Shown: piece after piece, positions 43,459 to 53,026 of the stretch
Layout of the letters: the number at the start of each line of letters is the position of its first letter
Position numbering within the stretch: the first letter of the stretch is position 1
Assembly: GCF_001423945.1 (NCBI RefSeq)
Contig: NZ_LMPU01000011.1
Coordinates: 164,900 to 228,899 of the forward strand
DNA length: 64,000 nt
Direction: 5' to 3'
DNA from: Pedobacter sp. Leaf194
GTDB taxonomy: Bacteria; Bacteroidota; Bacteroidia; Sphingobacteriales; Sphingobacteriaceae
Program-made: the position numbers and the translations under genes
The notes under the pieces: generated by a model
The model's input: only the letters and a program-made list of their open reading frames with translations
Told to the model about the DNA's origin: nothing
Database searches by the model: none

Positions 43459-43809
43459 ATGAAAAAGTTTGTTTACATCGTTACCGACAGAAATCGTACA
43501 AGTATGCACGTAGGCATGAGTTCTGATTTGATCAAGACACTGGATTTCTACAAGCAGATGCCAAACCTGTTTTTTGATAATGGAAAGCAACTAACCCGTT
43601 TGGTATATTTTGAAGAATTTAAAACGGAAGCGCAAGCTTTAAGCCGCTTTAAATTGGTTAGCAGATTTACCCGTATGCAAAAAGAGCGGTTGGTAAGAGC
43701 TTGTAACCCGGATTGGATAGACCTTACGCTTGGCTTAGATTTTGAAAATATCCTGCTGCACAGAAACGTTACCAATCAGGTAAAATTGTCATTCAGCAGT
43801 ATGTCATAG
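43459..43809 (+). CDS. GIY-YIG-fold protein with a degenerate active site
   Basis: 116 aa. The frame of a URI-type GIY-YIG domain is clear: FVYIVTD (residues 4-10), HVGMSSDL (17-24), RLVYFEEF (47-54), ALSRFKLVSRFTRMQKERLVRACNPDWIDL (60-89). However, the Arg normally following the xVGxTxDL segment is replaced (IKT, 25-27), the position of the following His is Tyr31, and the metal-binding Glu of the REK motif is Phe64. It is likely to bind DNA without cutting it. Divergent from the S24 repressor gene. Confidence 0.72.
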   Translation: MKKFVYIVTDRNRTSMHVGMSSDLIKTLDFYKQMPNLFFDNGKQLTRLVYFEEFKTEAQALSRFKLVSRFTRMQKERLVRACNPDWIDLTLGLDFENILLHRNVTNQVKLSFSSMS

Positions 43810-43818
43810 TATAAAACA

Positions 43819-43855
43819 AAAAAAAAGGCTTTGTAAATATCAAAGCCTTTTTTTA
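43819..43855. terminator. Bidirectional terminator
   Basis: AAAAGGCTTTG / CAAAGCCTTTT stem with long A and T runs, between the GIY-YIG-fold gene and the convergent large gene. Confidence 0.92.
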
Positions 43856-43866
43856 TCTACTCAAGG

Positions 43867-46800
43867 CTACCAACCGGGTGCAAAGGTTAAGCCAAATACA
43901 CCGGTTTTAACATCTTTCCTTTGAAAGGGAATGGCGTAATAAGGTTCAAGTACAAAGTAACCAAACACGTTTACTCGTAGTGAGATACCAACGCTCATAA
44001 CCGGAACCCGCTCATTTGAGCTCTGATTTGCACCAACGATTTGCCCGTTTTCGTCAAAAATTGGGGTGGTAGTGTAAGCGGGCTCTTTTTTAAATACAAC
44101 TTTGGTATCATTTGTCCAGGCAACGCCGGCATCAAAAAATAAGTTCAGATCCGTAAATAAGAACTTAGAAGGTATTGCGGTAAGTTTTTTCGGCCCGGTG
44201 AAAGGTAACCGAACTTCGAAATTAAACACAGCTAGCTTACTTCCGCTTAGCTGATTTATGTCGTAGTTGTTGCCAATGGTTGAGGTGTTGTTTTTATAAA
44301 TTGAATTGGCCTCGTAACCACGAATTAGATAAGGATAACCAACATACATTGGGTAAAGCCTGTCGGCATCACCACCAATTCTCAAGGTGTTATAAGAGCG
44401 AACGGCAAGTGTAACTGGTTTGATTCTCCAGTATTTACGTAAGTCTGCTGTGATGCCTGAAAAACGATAAGTGCCGAAATAGAGTTCGCCACTTACGCGG
44501 TATCTGAAACCATCGAGTGGGGCAGTGAGGCCAAAAATGGAGTTGTCTCCAATAAATCCTGCGTTTAACTGGTAAAGTGTGAAAGAATTAAAAGGTACTC
44601 CGTAATCTTTAGATGCCTCTTCATTCGAAACCTTCCCTCTATCTGAACCTAAATAATAGCCATCTGTGCTGTAGTAATTGCTATATCTATCAATTCGATA
44701 ACTGTAATGTGAAAAAGCACCTCCTAATTCGAACCTGTGAATTTTGCTAAAAGGGTACGAACCAAACAACTGAACCTGGTCTTCGAAAGTTCGGATAATA
44801 TCGGTTCGGTAATTAATTGCATCGGTAGTGGTGCTGCCGGTTGGCAATTGCTCAAATCCGTAAGAACTAAAACCTGAAACGTATGGAATGTGAGACACGG
44901 CAGCACCCCAGTTTATTCTGCTTTTCTGATTTATATAGCCAACAAGTCCTCCAAAATCATAAATTTCGCCATTTACAGATAAGTTTGCAACGATTTGGTT
45001 TGTCCCAAGTATATCGCTAAACATACCAATTATTCCACCCTGAACACCTGTTCCAAATCTGCTGGTTGACACGCCGACACCGCTGTTTGCGAGATAATCT
45101 AACTTAAATTTAGGTTTGTATGGAACAGTTTTCATCGAATCGGCTACAATCTTTTCAAACCTATCGAAGTTATTTAGATTTGAATTGATGATGTTTACGC
45201 CGATATTTTCCATTGGAGGGAGGATTGCGGCATCAAAGTTTTCTTCCTGGTTGTTTATCCTTTTAGGCTTAAATTTATCGAGGTTGGCATTGTATAACGT
45301 ATACCGTTGGTAGCGATAGTAGCTATAAACAATGTCATTAGTTTTCGAAATGGAGATTGCCGGAGAAAATTCTGTAATCCCACTTATACCTGTAAAGTAA
45401 TCAGTTAGCTGGTCTACAGCGTTATCGGCGAAGCTATATTTGTAGAGGTTCCTGAAGCCATCCCTGTTCGATAAGAAATAAACAAATTTGCTGTCCGGAG
45501 AAAATTGTGCATTTAAATTATTTGCCCCGGCAAAAACATTTAGGTTGCTTACCGTTTTGGATTCAATATCGAAAACGGCAAGATTTATTGGGTTAACAGC
45601 GGCAATATTATTATTCTGAATCGCTGCTCTATCCGAAGAAAAAACGAGTTTTCTGCCATCGGGCGAATAACTCGGGGCGTAGTCTGAATATACATCATTG
45701 GTAATCTGCGTAACCTGTTTGCTATCTAAATTGTAAGAAAAAATATCGCTTTGTCCTTCAACCATGCCCGAAAAAGCAATATCTTTTCCATTTGGCGACC
45801 AAGTTAGGTTGCCAAACTGTGCTACAGCGCCCATTGCAGTCTGAGAAACCGTCGAGCCATTATCAACGTTGATAATCATCATTTCATTTTTGCCGTGACT
45901 AAAAATGCTGAATGCGAACTGTTTACTATCCGGCGACCACGCACCGGCAGATTCAATAAAATTGAAATCGTCTATGTGGCCATTCGAAATCTGGCTTGTT
46001 AATTTCCTTATTATCCTGCCGGTTTTTGCGTCGGCCAGGAATAGGTCTATCCCAAACAAGTCTTTTTCAGACATGAAAGCAAGGTATTTTCCATCAGGAC
46101 TAATCGCAGGAGCAACGTTCATATTTCCAGCGTTTTTATTGTCGATAATTTTAGTCCCGGTGATTTTTATCTGCGAACTATCTGCCTTTAACATCGGTTT
46201 GTAGTGCGCATCAATTGCGTTTTTCCACAAGCCAGATAGTGTTTTATCATCATAGCCGAAAGTGTATCGAATTGCATTTTCATATCCGTACTTCGCCGTA
46301 TTTTTAAATAATGGAACAATGGTTGTATCACCGTATTGTGAACCAATGTAAGTCCAAAATGCTTGTCCGTAGCGATATGGAAAGTATTTATTCGAATTTG
46401 TTAAATCCTTTAGCGAAGGAATATCACGGTTTAACATTGCGTCGCGCATCCACATCGATGTAAATGCATCACGCTTTCCGATAGACAGATACTCAGCCAT
46501 TCCTTCAACCATCCACAAAGGAGTTTGCCCAACATTTTCCAGACTTATGGAATCCTTTTCGAGTAATAAATGATATTGGAAAGCATGAACAAGTTCATGG
46601 CCCAAAACATGCCTTGTTTGACTGTTTAGTTCCATTACCGGCATAATTACCCGGTTTTTTAAGGCTTCCGTAACGCCACCTGTGCCTACACCAATTTCGC
46701 CATTAAGCGCTGTAGTTTGTTGAAAATCTGGGTGGTTGTTATAAAGAATTACAGGATTCTTTTTCAAAAAAGTATCTCTAAAAACCTCCTGATGCATTTT

Positions 46801-47016
46801 GTACCAAGTCTCGGCATCCTGAGAAAACTTTTTCAGCAAGCTTTCATTCTTCAGGTAATAATAAATTTCAAAGTGTGGAGTCTGTAAAACCTTAAAATCA
46901 AGGTTTTTGTACCTCACCTTGTTCTGACCAAAATATTGTGCCTGAACCGATAAAGACAAAGTGGTCAGGAGCAACGCCAGTATAAATTGCTTTAAAATAG
47001 TAGCGCTTATTTTCAT
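43867..47016 (-). CDS. Large exported protein: gluzincin-like peptidase, TolB-type propeller and outer-membrane barrel
   Basis: 1049 aa with signal peptide (LLTTLSLSVQAQ). Residues about 40-280 form a peptidase-MA-like domain with HELVH (His140, Glu141, His144) and Glu172 in WMVEGMAEY, a complete gluzincin zinc site. Residues about 290-600 carry PD40/TolB repeats (APAISPDGKYLAF, YAPSYSPDGRKLVFSSD). The last 400 residues look like a BamA/surface-antigen type barrel ending in FGLTFAPGW. Role unknown; perhaps surface-layer or outer-membrane proteolysis. Confidence 0.85.
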   Translation of the reverse strand: MKISATILKQFILALLLTTLSLSVQAQYFGQNKVRYKNLDFKVLQTPHFEIYYYLKNESLLKKFSQDAETWYKMHQEVFRDTFLKKNPVILYNNHPDFQQTTALNGEIGVGTGGVTEALKNRVIMPVMELNSQTRHVLGHELVHAFQYHLLLEKDSISLENVGQTPLWMVEGMAEYLSIGKRDAFTSMWMRDAMLNRDIPSLKDLTNSNKYFPYRYGQAFWTYIGSQYGDTTIVPLFKNTAKYGYENAIRYTFGYDDKTLSGLWKNAIDAHYKPMLKADSSQIKITGTKIIDNKNAGNMNVAPAISPDGKYLAFMSEKDLFGIDLFLADAKTGRIIRKLTSQISNGHIDDFNFIESAGAWSPDSKQFAFSIFSHGKNEMMIINVDNGSTVSQTAMGAVAQFGNLTWSPNGKDIAFSGMVEGQSDIFSYNLDSKQVTQITNDVYSDYAPSYSPDGRKLVFSSDRAAIQNNNIAAVNPINLAVFDIESKTVSNLNVFAGANNLNAQFSPDSKFVYFLSNRDGFRNLYKYSFADNAVDQLTDYFTGISGITEFSPAISISKTNDIVYSYYRYQRYTLYNANLDKFKPKRINNQEENFDAAILPPMENIGVNIINSNLNNFDRFEKIVADSMKTVPYKPKFKLDYLANSGVGVSTSRFGTGVQGGIIGMFSDILGTNQIVANLSVNGEIYDFGGLVGYINQKSRINWGAAVSHIPYVSGFSSYGFEQLPTGSTTTDAINYRTDIIRTFEDQVQLFGSYPFSKIHRFELGGAFSHYSYRIDRYSNYYSTDGYYLGSDRGKVSNEEASKDYGVPFNSFTLYQLNAGFIGDNSIFGLTAPLDGFRYRVSGELYFGTYRFSGITADLRKYWRIKPVTLAVRSYNTLRIGGDADRLYPMYVGYPYLIRGYEANSIYKNNTSTIGNNYDINQLSGSKLAVFNFEVRLPFTGPKKLTAIPSKFLFTDLNLFFDAGVAWTNDTKVVFKKEPAYTTTPIFDENGQIVGANQSSNERVPVMSVGISLRVNVFGYFVLEPYYAIPFQRKDVKTGVFGLTFAPGW

Positions 47017-47077
47017 ACGTTTTGGTTTAATGTGTGCAGTATATTTAAGGACTAAGTTTTCGAATTTTACCCAAAAA

Positions 47078-47111
47078 TAAAAATAGCGATTCTTAGAATC
47101 ACTATTTTTAT
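47078..47111. terminator. Hairpin between the large gene and the PBP1A gene
   Basis: AAAATAGCGATTC / GAATCACTATTTT with one mismatch and flanking T/A runs; downstream of the PBP gene on the minus strand. Confidence 0.75.
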
Positions 47112-47140
47112 CTCAAAAGTTTTTAGAATGGGAATAAAAC

Positions 47141-49585
47141 TTAATTATTTCCGTTTTTCTTTTTTTCACGTTCTTCCTGTCGTTGTTTCCGTTTTAATTC
47201 ACGCTCTTCTTTTTTTGTTAAGGGTACAACAGCCGCAGGTTGAATGGGAGCAGGGTCTGGCTTTTTCTCTTCTTTTTTAATTTCTGTTTCTGTAGTTGGC
47301 GTTGGCGCAGTCGGCTCCTGGTTTTCAGGTACCGCAAAATCGGTCGAATCAACCACAACGCTATCTGTAGAGGTTGTATCTTCTACAATGCGTGGACTTG
47401 GACAGTTAATTGTCCGCGTAATATCTACAGTTGCTTTAGGGAAGGGGCCGTAAGTATATCCTGAAGTAGGGTCGTGGTAAACCTTTTCCATAAACTTGGC
47501 AAAAATAGGCAAAGCGGTTCGCGAACCTTCTCCTTGCTCGCCATTCTTAAAATGAGCAGTGCGCTCATCGCAACCCACCCAAACGCCGGTTACCAAATCC
47601 TTAGTAATGCCCATATACCAGGCATCTACATAATCGGAAGAGGTTCCGGTTTTACCACCAATTTGATTGTTCTTTTTCCATAAATCCCACTCCCAGAGCG
47701 CTTGAGACGTTCCTCCAGGTTCTTCCATGCCCCCGCGGAACATATATAACATCAACCACGCAATCTCTTCCGTTAAAACCCTTTTTGTTTTCGGTTTAAA
47801 GTCATCAATTACATTGTTATCCTGGTCGGTTATCTTTTCGACTAAAATCGGGTCGGTTTTAAGGCCTTTATTCAAAAATGTGCTGTAGGCTTTTACCATT
47901 TCGTAAACAGAAACATCGTTGGAGCCGAGGCTCACTGACGGTACAGATTCGAGGTGGCTATCGATGCCACACTCATGCGCCCACTTTACCACATTATCCC
48001 AACCAACTTTCTCAGTAACTTGTGCGGTAATGGTATTCACCGATTTTGCCATAGCCCACCTTAAACTCATCTCCCGGTAGGTAACGCTGTAATCGGCATT
48101 TTTAGGTTCCCAGTATTTTGTTTCACCTTTATCCTGATAAGCAATTTTAACAGGCTTGTCGGTAAATTTATCGCAGGGATTCATGCCTTGTTCCAGCGCA
48201 GTTAAATATGCAAAGGGTTTAAAGGTAGAGCCGGCTTGTCGCTTAGCCTGGTTAACGTGGTCATATTTGAAGAATTTATGGTCGATTCCGCCAACCCAAA
48301 CCTTTATTTTTCCGCTGGCTGGCTCCATGGTCATCATACCAGTATTCATTATTTTTCCGTAATACCGAATTGAATCGAGCGTTGAAAATAATGTATCTCT
48401 ATCGCCCTTATAAGTAAAGATTTGCATCTTTTTCTTTTTATTAAAATAGGCGGTAACAGAATCTGGGTTGTTTGGAAATTTCTTTTGAAGCAAAGCATAC
48501 ACAGGCAAGTTCTTCATTGCCCTATCGGGATAATCAACCTTTTGTTTCTCAGAATCATACCACGGGTCTTCGTTACCCCAAACGCTATAAAACCTGCGTT
48601 GCAGTGTTTTCATTTGTTCCTGAACTGCTTCTTCTGCATATTTCTGGAGTTTTGAATCGATGGTTGTATAAATTTTCAATCCGTCTTCGTACAAATCATA
48701 GCCGTTATCCTTGCACCATTTTTCGAGGTATTTTGCAACGGCAGCACGTAAATAAGAGTCGCCATCGCTGCCATCTTCCATTTTACCCTCTTTCAATTTA
48801 ATCGGTAATTTTGAAAATTCTGCCAGGCTATCCTTACTTAAGTATTTGTACTTGTTCATTTGGCTTAACACCGTATTACGCCTTACTAAAGCCCGTTCAG
48901 GATTTTTTGTCGGGTTGTAAAAAGATGTTCCTTTCAACATTCCAACAAGTAAGGCAGATTCATTAGTCGATAATTCTTTAGCTTCCTTATCAAAATAAAT
49001 ACGACTCGCAGTTTTTATTCCGTAGGTATTATTGCCGAATGATACCGTATTCAGGTACATCGTAATGATGTCATTTTTCGAGTAGTTGGATTCCAGTTTT
49101 ACAGCGGTCATCCATTCCTTCAGTTTAAATACAATGGTTCTAACCAAAGGAATCTTTGATAAAAAGCCTTGCGACTTGTTGTAACGCGTACGGTATAAAT
49201 TCTTTGCTAATTGTTGTGTAATGGTACTTGCACCACCATCTTTACCAAAACCGATTACAGCTCGCCCAACTGCCAGAACATCGATACCCCAATGTTTATA
49301 AAAGCGCACATCTTCCGTAGCAACCAGGGCATTTAACACACTTGGCGCAATTTCATTGTAATTTACAGGCGTTCTGTTTTCTTTAAAATACCTTCCGATA
49401 AGTTTGCCGTCTGCTGTGTAAAGTTCTGAACCCACACGCAGCGTCGGGATTTTGATGTCATGATAACTTGGCGAGTAACCAAATAGCCATAAAAAATTTA
49501 GTTGAAGTGCAGAGAAAAATATTATTATAAAAAAAACACAAATTGCCGAATAACGTAAGTACTTGTTTTTTATCTCTTTAAACAT
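47141..49585 (-). CDS. Penicillin-binding protein 1A (bifunctional)
   Basis: 814 aa from ATG 49585. One N-terminal membrane anchor (YSAICVFFIIIFFSALQLNFLWLF), a GT51 glycosyltransferase domain with ATEDVRFYKHWGID and GASTITQQLAKNLY, and a transpeptidase domain with SxxK in GSTFKPFAYL, SVN in KSVNTITAQV and KTGTSSDY. It polymerises and cross-links peptidoglycan. The C-terminal 90 residues are Pro/Thr/Glu/Lys-rich and end in a KKEERELKRKQRQ-type basic charged tail, probably disordered. The extension to 49648 is rejected since it precedes the anchor with no match. Confidence 0.94.
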   Translation of the reverse strand: MFKEIKNKYLRYSAICVFFIIIFFSALQLNFLWLFGYSPSYHDIKIPTLRVGSELYTADGKLIGRYFKENRTPVNYNEIAPSVLNALVATEDVRFYKHWGIDVLAVGRAVIGFGKDGGASTITQQLAKNLYRTRYNKSQGFLSKIPLVRTIVFKLKEWMTAVKLESNYSKNDIITMYLNTVSFGNNTYGIKTASRIYFDKEAKELSTNESALLVGMLKGTSFYNPTKNPERALVRRNTVLSQMNKYKYLSKDSLAEFSKLPIKLKEGKMEDGSDGDSYLRAAVAKYLEKWCKDNGYDLYEDGLKIYTTIDSKLQKYAEEAVQEQMKTLQRRFYSVWGNEDPWYDSEKQKVDYPDRAMKNLPVYALLQKKFPNNPDSVTAYFNKKKKMQIFTYKGDRDTLFSTLDSIRYYGKIMNTGMMTMEPASGKIKVWVGGIDHKFFKYDHVNQAKRQAGSTFKPFAYLTALEQGMNPCDKFTDKPVKIAYQDKGETKYWEPKNADYSVTYREMSLRWAMAKSVNTITAQVTEKVGWDNVVKWAHECGIDSHLESVPSVSLGSNDVSVYEMVKAYSTFLNKGLKTDPILVEKITDQDNNVIDDFKPKTKRVLTEEIAWLMLYMFRGGMEEPGGTSQALWEWDLWKKNNQIGGKTGTSSDYVDAWYMGITKDLVTGVWVGCDERTAHFKNGEQGEGSRTALPIFAKFMEKVYHDPTSGYTYGPFPKATVDITRTINCPSPRIVEDTTSTDSVVVDSTDFAVPENQEPTAPTPTTETEIKKEEKKPDPAPIQPAAVVPLTKKEERELKRKQRQEEREKKKNGNN

Positions 49586-49727
49586 ATTGGTTAAGATGAT
49601 GTATTTGGTAAAAGCTTTGGCGTTAAATATAAAAAACTCTAAATGCAAATTAACGTATTTAATTTACTTATTTTTTAGTCTATATTTAAATAAATGATTG
49701 ACATTTTTTGATTTTTACCATACATAT

Positions 49728-50606
49728 ATGAAGAACGAATTTAAAAACCTAACCGTAACCGGAGAGAAAAAATTCTCTATAAAAAGTGCCGAAACCGATT
49801 ATACGGGAGGTTATAATAAAGAAAAAGCTAAAGATGCTTTGGTAAAATCCAAGATTGAAGTAAATGAGCTTCAGGAAAAACTTTACGCTGCAGGTACCCG
49901 TTCTTTGCTTATAATATTTCAGGCAATGGATGCCGCAGGGAAAGACAGCGCTATTGAGCATGTAATGAGTGGGTTAAATCCTCAGGGTTGTCAGGTGTTT
50001 AGCTTCAAAGTGCCAACAACAGAAGAATATGAGCACGATTTTTTGTGGCGACATTACAAAGCCTTGCCCGAGCGGGGCCGTATCGGAATACACAACCGAT
50101 CGCACTACGAGAATGTTTTGGTGTGCAAGGTGCATCCTGAATACATTTTGAGTGAGCATATTCCGGGTTATCAAGATGTTAAAAAAGTAAATAAAGATTT
50201 TTGGAAGCAACGCTATCAAAGTATACGAAATTTTGAAGAACATTTAATTGCCAACGGAACGGTAATACTAAAGTTTTTTTTAAATGTTAGTAAAGATGAA
50301 CAAAAACAGCGCTTTTTAGATAGGATAGAAGACCCTACAAAAAACTGGAAGTTTTCATCAGGAGATATTAAAGAACGAGCTTTGTGGGACCAGTACATGA
50401 AAGCTTACGAAGAAGCGATTAATGAAACATCCACTTCAGACGCACCATGGTATGTAATTCCTGCTGATAAAAAATGGTTTGCCCGTTTGGCGATAAGTGA
50501 AATCATCGAAGACAAATTGAAAAGTTTAGATCTTAAATTCCCCGTTTTAGAGGAAGAAGAGCAAAACAAATTAGCCGAAACTAAAATGACTTTGCTGGCA
50601 GAATAG
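49728..50606 (+). CDS. Polyphosphate kinase 2 family protein
   Basis: 292 aa from ATG 49728 (a TTG at 49698 is in frame but less likely). Walker A is MDAAGKDSAI (residues 67-76); the lid/Walker B region reads NRSHYENVLVCKVHPE. The RSHYE form is like the class of PPK2 that phosphorylates AMP and/or ADP from polyphosphate. This is the third polyphosphate enzyme of the window. It is a single-domain protein; substrate class is inferred. Confidence 0.92.
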   Translation: MKNEFKNLTVTGEKKFSIKSAETDYTGGYNKEKAKDALVKSKIEVNELQEKLYAAGTRSLLIIFQAMDAAGKDSAIEHVMSGLNPQGCQVFSFKVPTTEEYEHDFLWRHYKALPERGRIGIHNRSHYENVLVCKVHPEYILSEHIPGYQDVKKVNKDFWKQRYQSIRNFEEHLIANGTVILKFFLNVSKDEQKQRFLDRIEDPTKNWKFSSGDIKERALWDQYMKAYEEAINETSTSDAPWYVIPADKKWFARLAISEIIEDKLKSLDLKFPVLEEEEQNKLAETKMTLLAE

Positions 50607-50869
50607 CTGTGCTTCGCGTTTTAATAAATTGAAACCAACGAGTTGGAATTACGTTTTAAATGGCAACGCTTTAAGTTGCTAAGCGAAGTTTCAGCGAATT
50701 ATTTTAACTGGGGAAGACCCTTTTTCTGGATATTTTTTTTGTTTTTTATCACTGATAAAGTGACTAATAATATTTTTAAATTATCTTATAATTACAGAAA
50801 TTCGCTTTCGAAATTATTACACCGTATATTGAGGAATTCTAACCACTTTGTTTGGACAAATTTTACCCT

Positions 50870-51334
50870 ATGAAATTTCTTGCACCAATTTTTTTTGCAT
50901 TTATTATTTTAAATCCATTGCATAAAGTTATGGCACAGACAGAGAAAAAGCAGCCTGCCGCCGTTTTAAACCATATTGCTGTTTACGTTAAAGATTTGAA
51001 AACGGCAACAGATTTTTATGAAAATGTTTTCGACTTACCTCAAATACCCGAACCTTTTCATGATGGGCGGCATACCTGGTTTACTCTTGGTAGTGCTGGT
51101 CAGTTACATTTAATACAAGGCGCAAAAAGCTCAGAAAATCACGATAAAAATGAACATTTATGTTTCAGTGTTTTATCTATCGACGATTTCATAAAAAAAT
51201 TGCAGTCGAGAAATATAGCCTTCGAAAGCTGGGCTGGTGCAATGGGCGAGTTTACGACAAGAGTAGACGGTGTTAAACAAATCTATTTTAAAGACCCCGA
51301 CGGACATTGGCTTGAAGTAAATAACGATAAGTAA
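50870..51334 (+). CDS. Exported VOC family (glyoxalase-like) protein
   Basis: 154 aa with a signal peptide (FFAFIILNPLHKVMAQ), unusual for a VOC fold. LNHIAVYVKDLKTATDFYENVFDLPQ, then HTWFTLGSAGQLHLIQG, LCFSVLSIDDFIKKL, and IYFKDPDGHWLEV give paired beta-alpha-beta-beta-beta modules with His and Glu in metal-ligand positions. Start ATG 50870. The 263-base gap before it (50607-50869) shows no supported gene. Confidence 0.85.
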   Translation: MKFLAPIFFAFIILNPLHKVMAQTEKKQPAAVLNHIAVYVKDLKTATDFYENVFDLPQIPEPFHDGRHTWFTLGSAGQLHLIQGAKSSENHDKNEHLCFSVLSIDDFIKKLQSRNIAFESWAGAMGEFTTRVDGVKQIYFKDPDGHWLEVNNDK

Positions 51335-51363
51335 TCACTAACTAATCATAAAAAAAATAATCA

Positions 51364-52443
51364 ATGCCTGAGTTAAATTCAGAACTTTTTTGCCATTTGG
51401 GCGATGCATCAAGAGATGTGTTTTTTATTTTCGAGGTAGAAACAAATTGCTTCTCATACCTTAATAAAGCGTTTGAAACCATTTTCGAAACCGCTGCAGA
51501 TGATGTAAAGAACAATCCAATGTTATTGCTGGAATTGGTCCATCCTGAAGATAAAAAACACGTTATAGATTGTTTTGAAGAATGTTTGGAAAAAAATGTT
51601 TCGCGGAAATATGAGTTCAGGGTTCTTATTGGAGAACAGGAAAAGTTTATAAGGGTGAGTCCGTATTCCGTTTTTTTAAATGGCAAATTAACTCAAATTT
51701 CAGGCTTGGCAGAGGATGTTACCGTTTCTAAGCGCAATAACTTTCACATCGAAAAAATTAATGCCCGTAAAAATACAGCATTGGAAATTGTTTCTCACGA
51801 TTTGAAAGAACCGCTTGCAATGATTAGTCTCGCCGTTTCTGATTTATTGCATAACAAGCTTTTTGAAGGCCAGGAAAGGGTTTTGAAATCGCTTACGTTT
51901 ATCAAAGATATGTGCGAACGGAATATTCTTTTAATCAGAAATTTGATAAATCATGAATTCTTAACCTCGTCGGAAGTTGAAATTAGAAAGGAACGGGTTG
52001 ATTTGGTGCACGAAATTAAAGCCGTTATTGGCTTTTATCAGCAGGCTGAGGTGAATCTCTTCAGAAATTTCCAATTTGTAAGCAGGCAGACCAAACTGTA
52101 TGCACGTGCCGACAGCATGAAATTTATGCAGGTAATAAATAACCTCATATCAAATTCCATTAAGTTTACCGAAATAAATGGTTCCATTAAAGTTGAGATT
52201 GAAGACAGGGGAGACTTTGTTCTGGTGTGTGTAACCGATAATGGAATTGGCATTCCACAACATTTACAGCCTTATCTATTCGAACGCTTCAGTATTGCGA
52301 TGAGAAATGGCTTACATGGAGAAGAATCGTGGGGACTGGGCATGGCGATAATTAAAACAATTGTTGAGATGCACAACGGAAAAATTTGGTTTAAAAGCGA
52401 AGAGAATGTTGGAAGCAGTTTTTACATCGAAATTCCAAAGTAG
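51364..52443 (+). CDS. PAS-domain sensor histidine kinase, cytoplasmic
   Basis: 359 aa without membrane spans. A PAS domain (residues about 15-120, FIFEVETNCFSYLNKAFE) is followed by HisKA with His145 in EIVSHDLKEPLAMI and a HATPase with NLISNSIKF, DNGIGIP and GLGMAIIK. No response regulator is adjacent, so its partner is elsewhere. It starts 29 bases after the VOC gene and could be cotranscribed. Confidence 0.92.
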   Translation: MPELNSELFCHLGDASRDVFFIFEVETNCFSYLNKAFETIFETAADDVKNNPMLLLELVHPEDKKHVIDCFEECLEKNVSRKYEFRVLIGEQEKFIRVSPYSVFLNGKLTQISGLAEDVTVSKRNNFHIEKINARKNTALEIVSHDLKEPLAMISLAVSDLLHNKLFEGQERVLKSLTFIKDMCERNILLIRNLINHEFLTSSEVEIRKERVDLVHEIKAVIGFYQQAEVNLFRNFQFVSRQTKLYARADSMKFMQVINNLISNSIKFTEINGSIKVEIEDRGDFVLVCVTDNGIGIPQHLQPYLFERFSIAMRNGLHGEESWGLGMAIIKTIVEMHNGKIWFKSEENVGSSFYIEIPK

Positions 52444-52830
52444 AGTATAAATCGCAATGTTCTTTTTGTTATTCAGTGATTGAGTTTTCTGCCAGAATAT
52501 CAAAGATTAAAAAGAGCGTATCAATAATGGTCTAAGAATCCGTTTTCTTGCTTTCAAAGTAACATTTGCTACAGCAGCATCTGTTAAATCGACATTGTTG
52601 CTATTCATTCACATAGAATTCATATTAAATTCAAAAGCCTTATTTTATTCACTTTATTCAAACCCGGAAAAAATTTAACAAAATTTCTACTTTGGAGTTA
52701 AATCATTACAAAGCTTATCAGGATTGGAAGCAATGATTAATTTAGAGGATTGCAGGTTGCTACGTAACCTGCAATTTTTTCTTTAAATTATTCGTTGGCC
52801 GGTTTTAAGATTTGTATTAACTCAATTACC
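52444..52830. other. Intergenic region with a possible small RNA or leader
   Basis: 387 bases. A perfect hairpin and T-run lies at 52749-52784 with no gene right before it. Upstream, TACTTTG at about 52689 is near the -7 consensus but one base short. A 17-codon frame begins at ATG 52734 (MINLEDCRLLRNLQFFL) and overlaps the hairpin. A short RNA of about 90 bases, or a leader to the 60-aa gene, is possible. Confidence 0.45.
52749..52784 (+). terminator. Orphan intrinsic terminator
   Basis: ATTGCAGGTT / AACCTGCAAT, ten perfect pairs, loop containing TACGT, followed by T-run. It stands 300 bases after the kinase gene and 47 before the next start. Confidence 0.85.
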
Positions 52831-53013
52831 ATGATACAACTTAATCAACATACACCTGTTCGCGATTTGGAAAGTATTCGTGAAGGTGACAGGATTGTAC
52901 TGCGTAACGGAAAATCGGACGAAGTTGTTAAAATACAGGTGGTATGTAACAAAGGGCAGAAACAATACTTTTATAAATTACGCCATGATGGAACAGTATT
53001 TATCGCGAAGTAA
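52831..53013 (+). CDS. Small hypothetical protein, 60 aa
   Basis: Starts at ATG 52831 (MIQLNQHTPVRDLESIREGDRI), with an upstream in-frame start at 52795 considered less likely. It looks like a small beta-barrel fold: REGDRIVLRNGKSDEVVKI, QYFYKLRHDGTVFIAK. Its own strong terminator follows after 13 bases. I recognise no family. Confidence 0.65.
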   Translation: MIQLNQHTPVRDLESIREGDRIVLRNGKSDEVVKIQVVCNKGQKQYFYKLRHDGTVFIAK

Positions 53014-53026
53014 TCATATCTTTTTT

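Noticed and set aside
50643..50873. 76-codon frame before the VOC gene
   Set aside because: Aromatic-rich random-looking translation, no start signal, runs into the VOC start; not supported.
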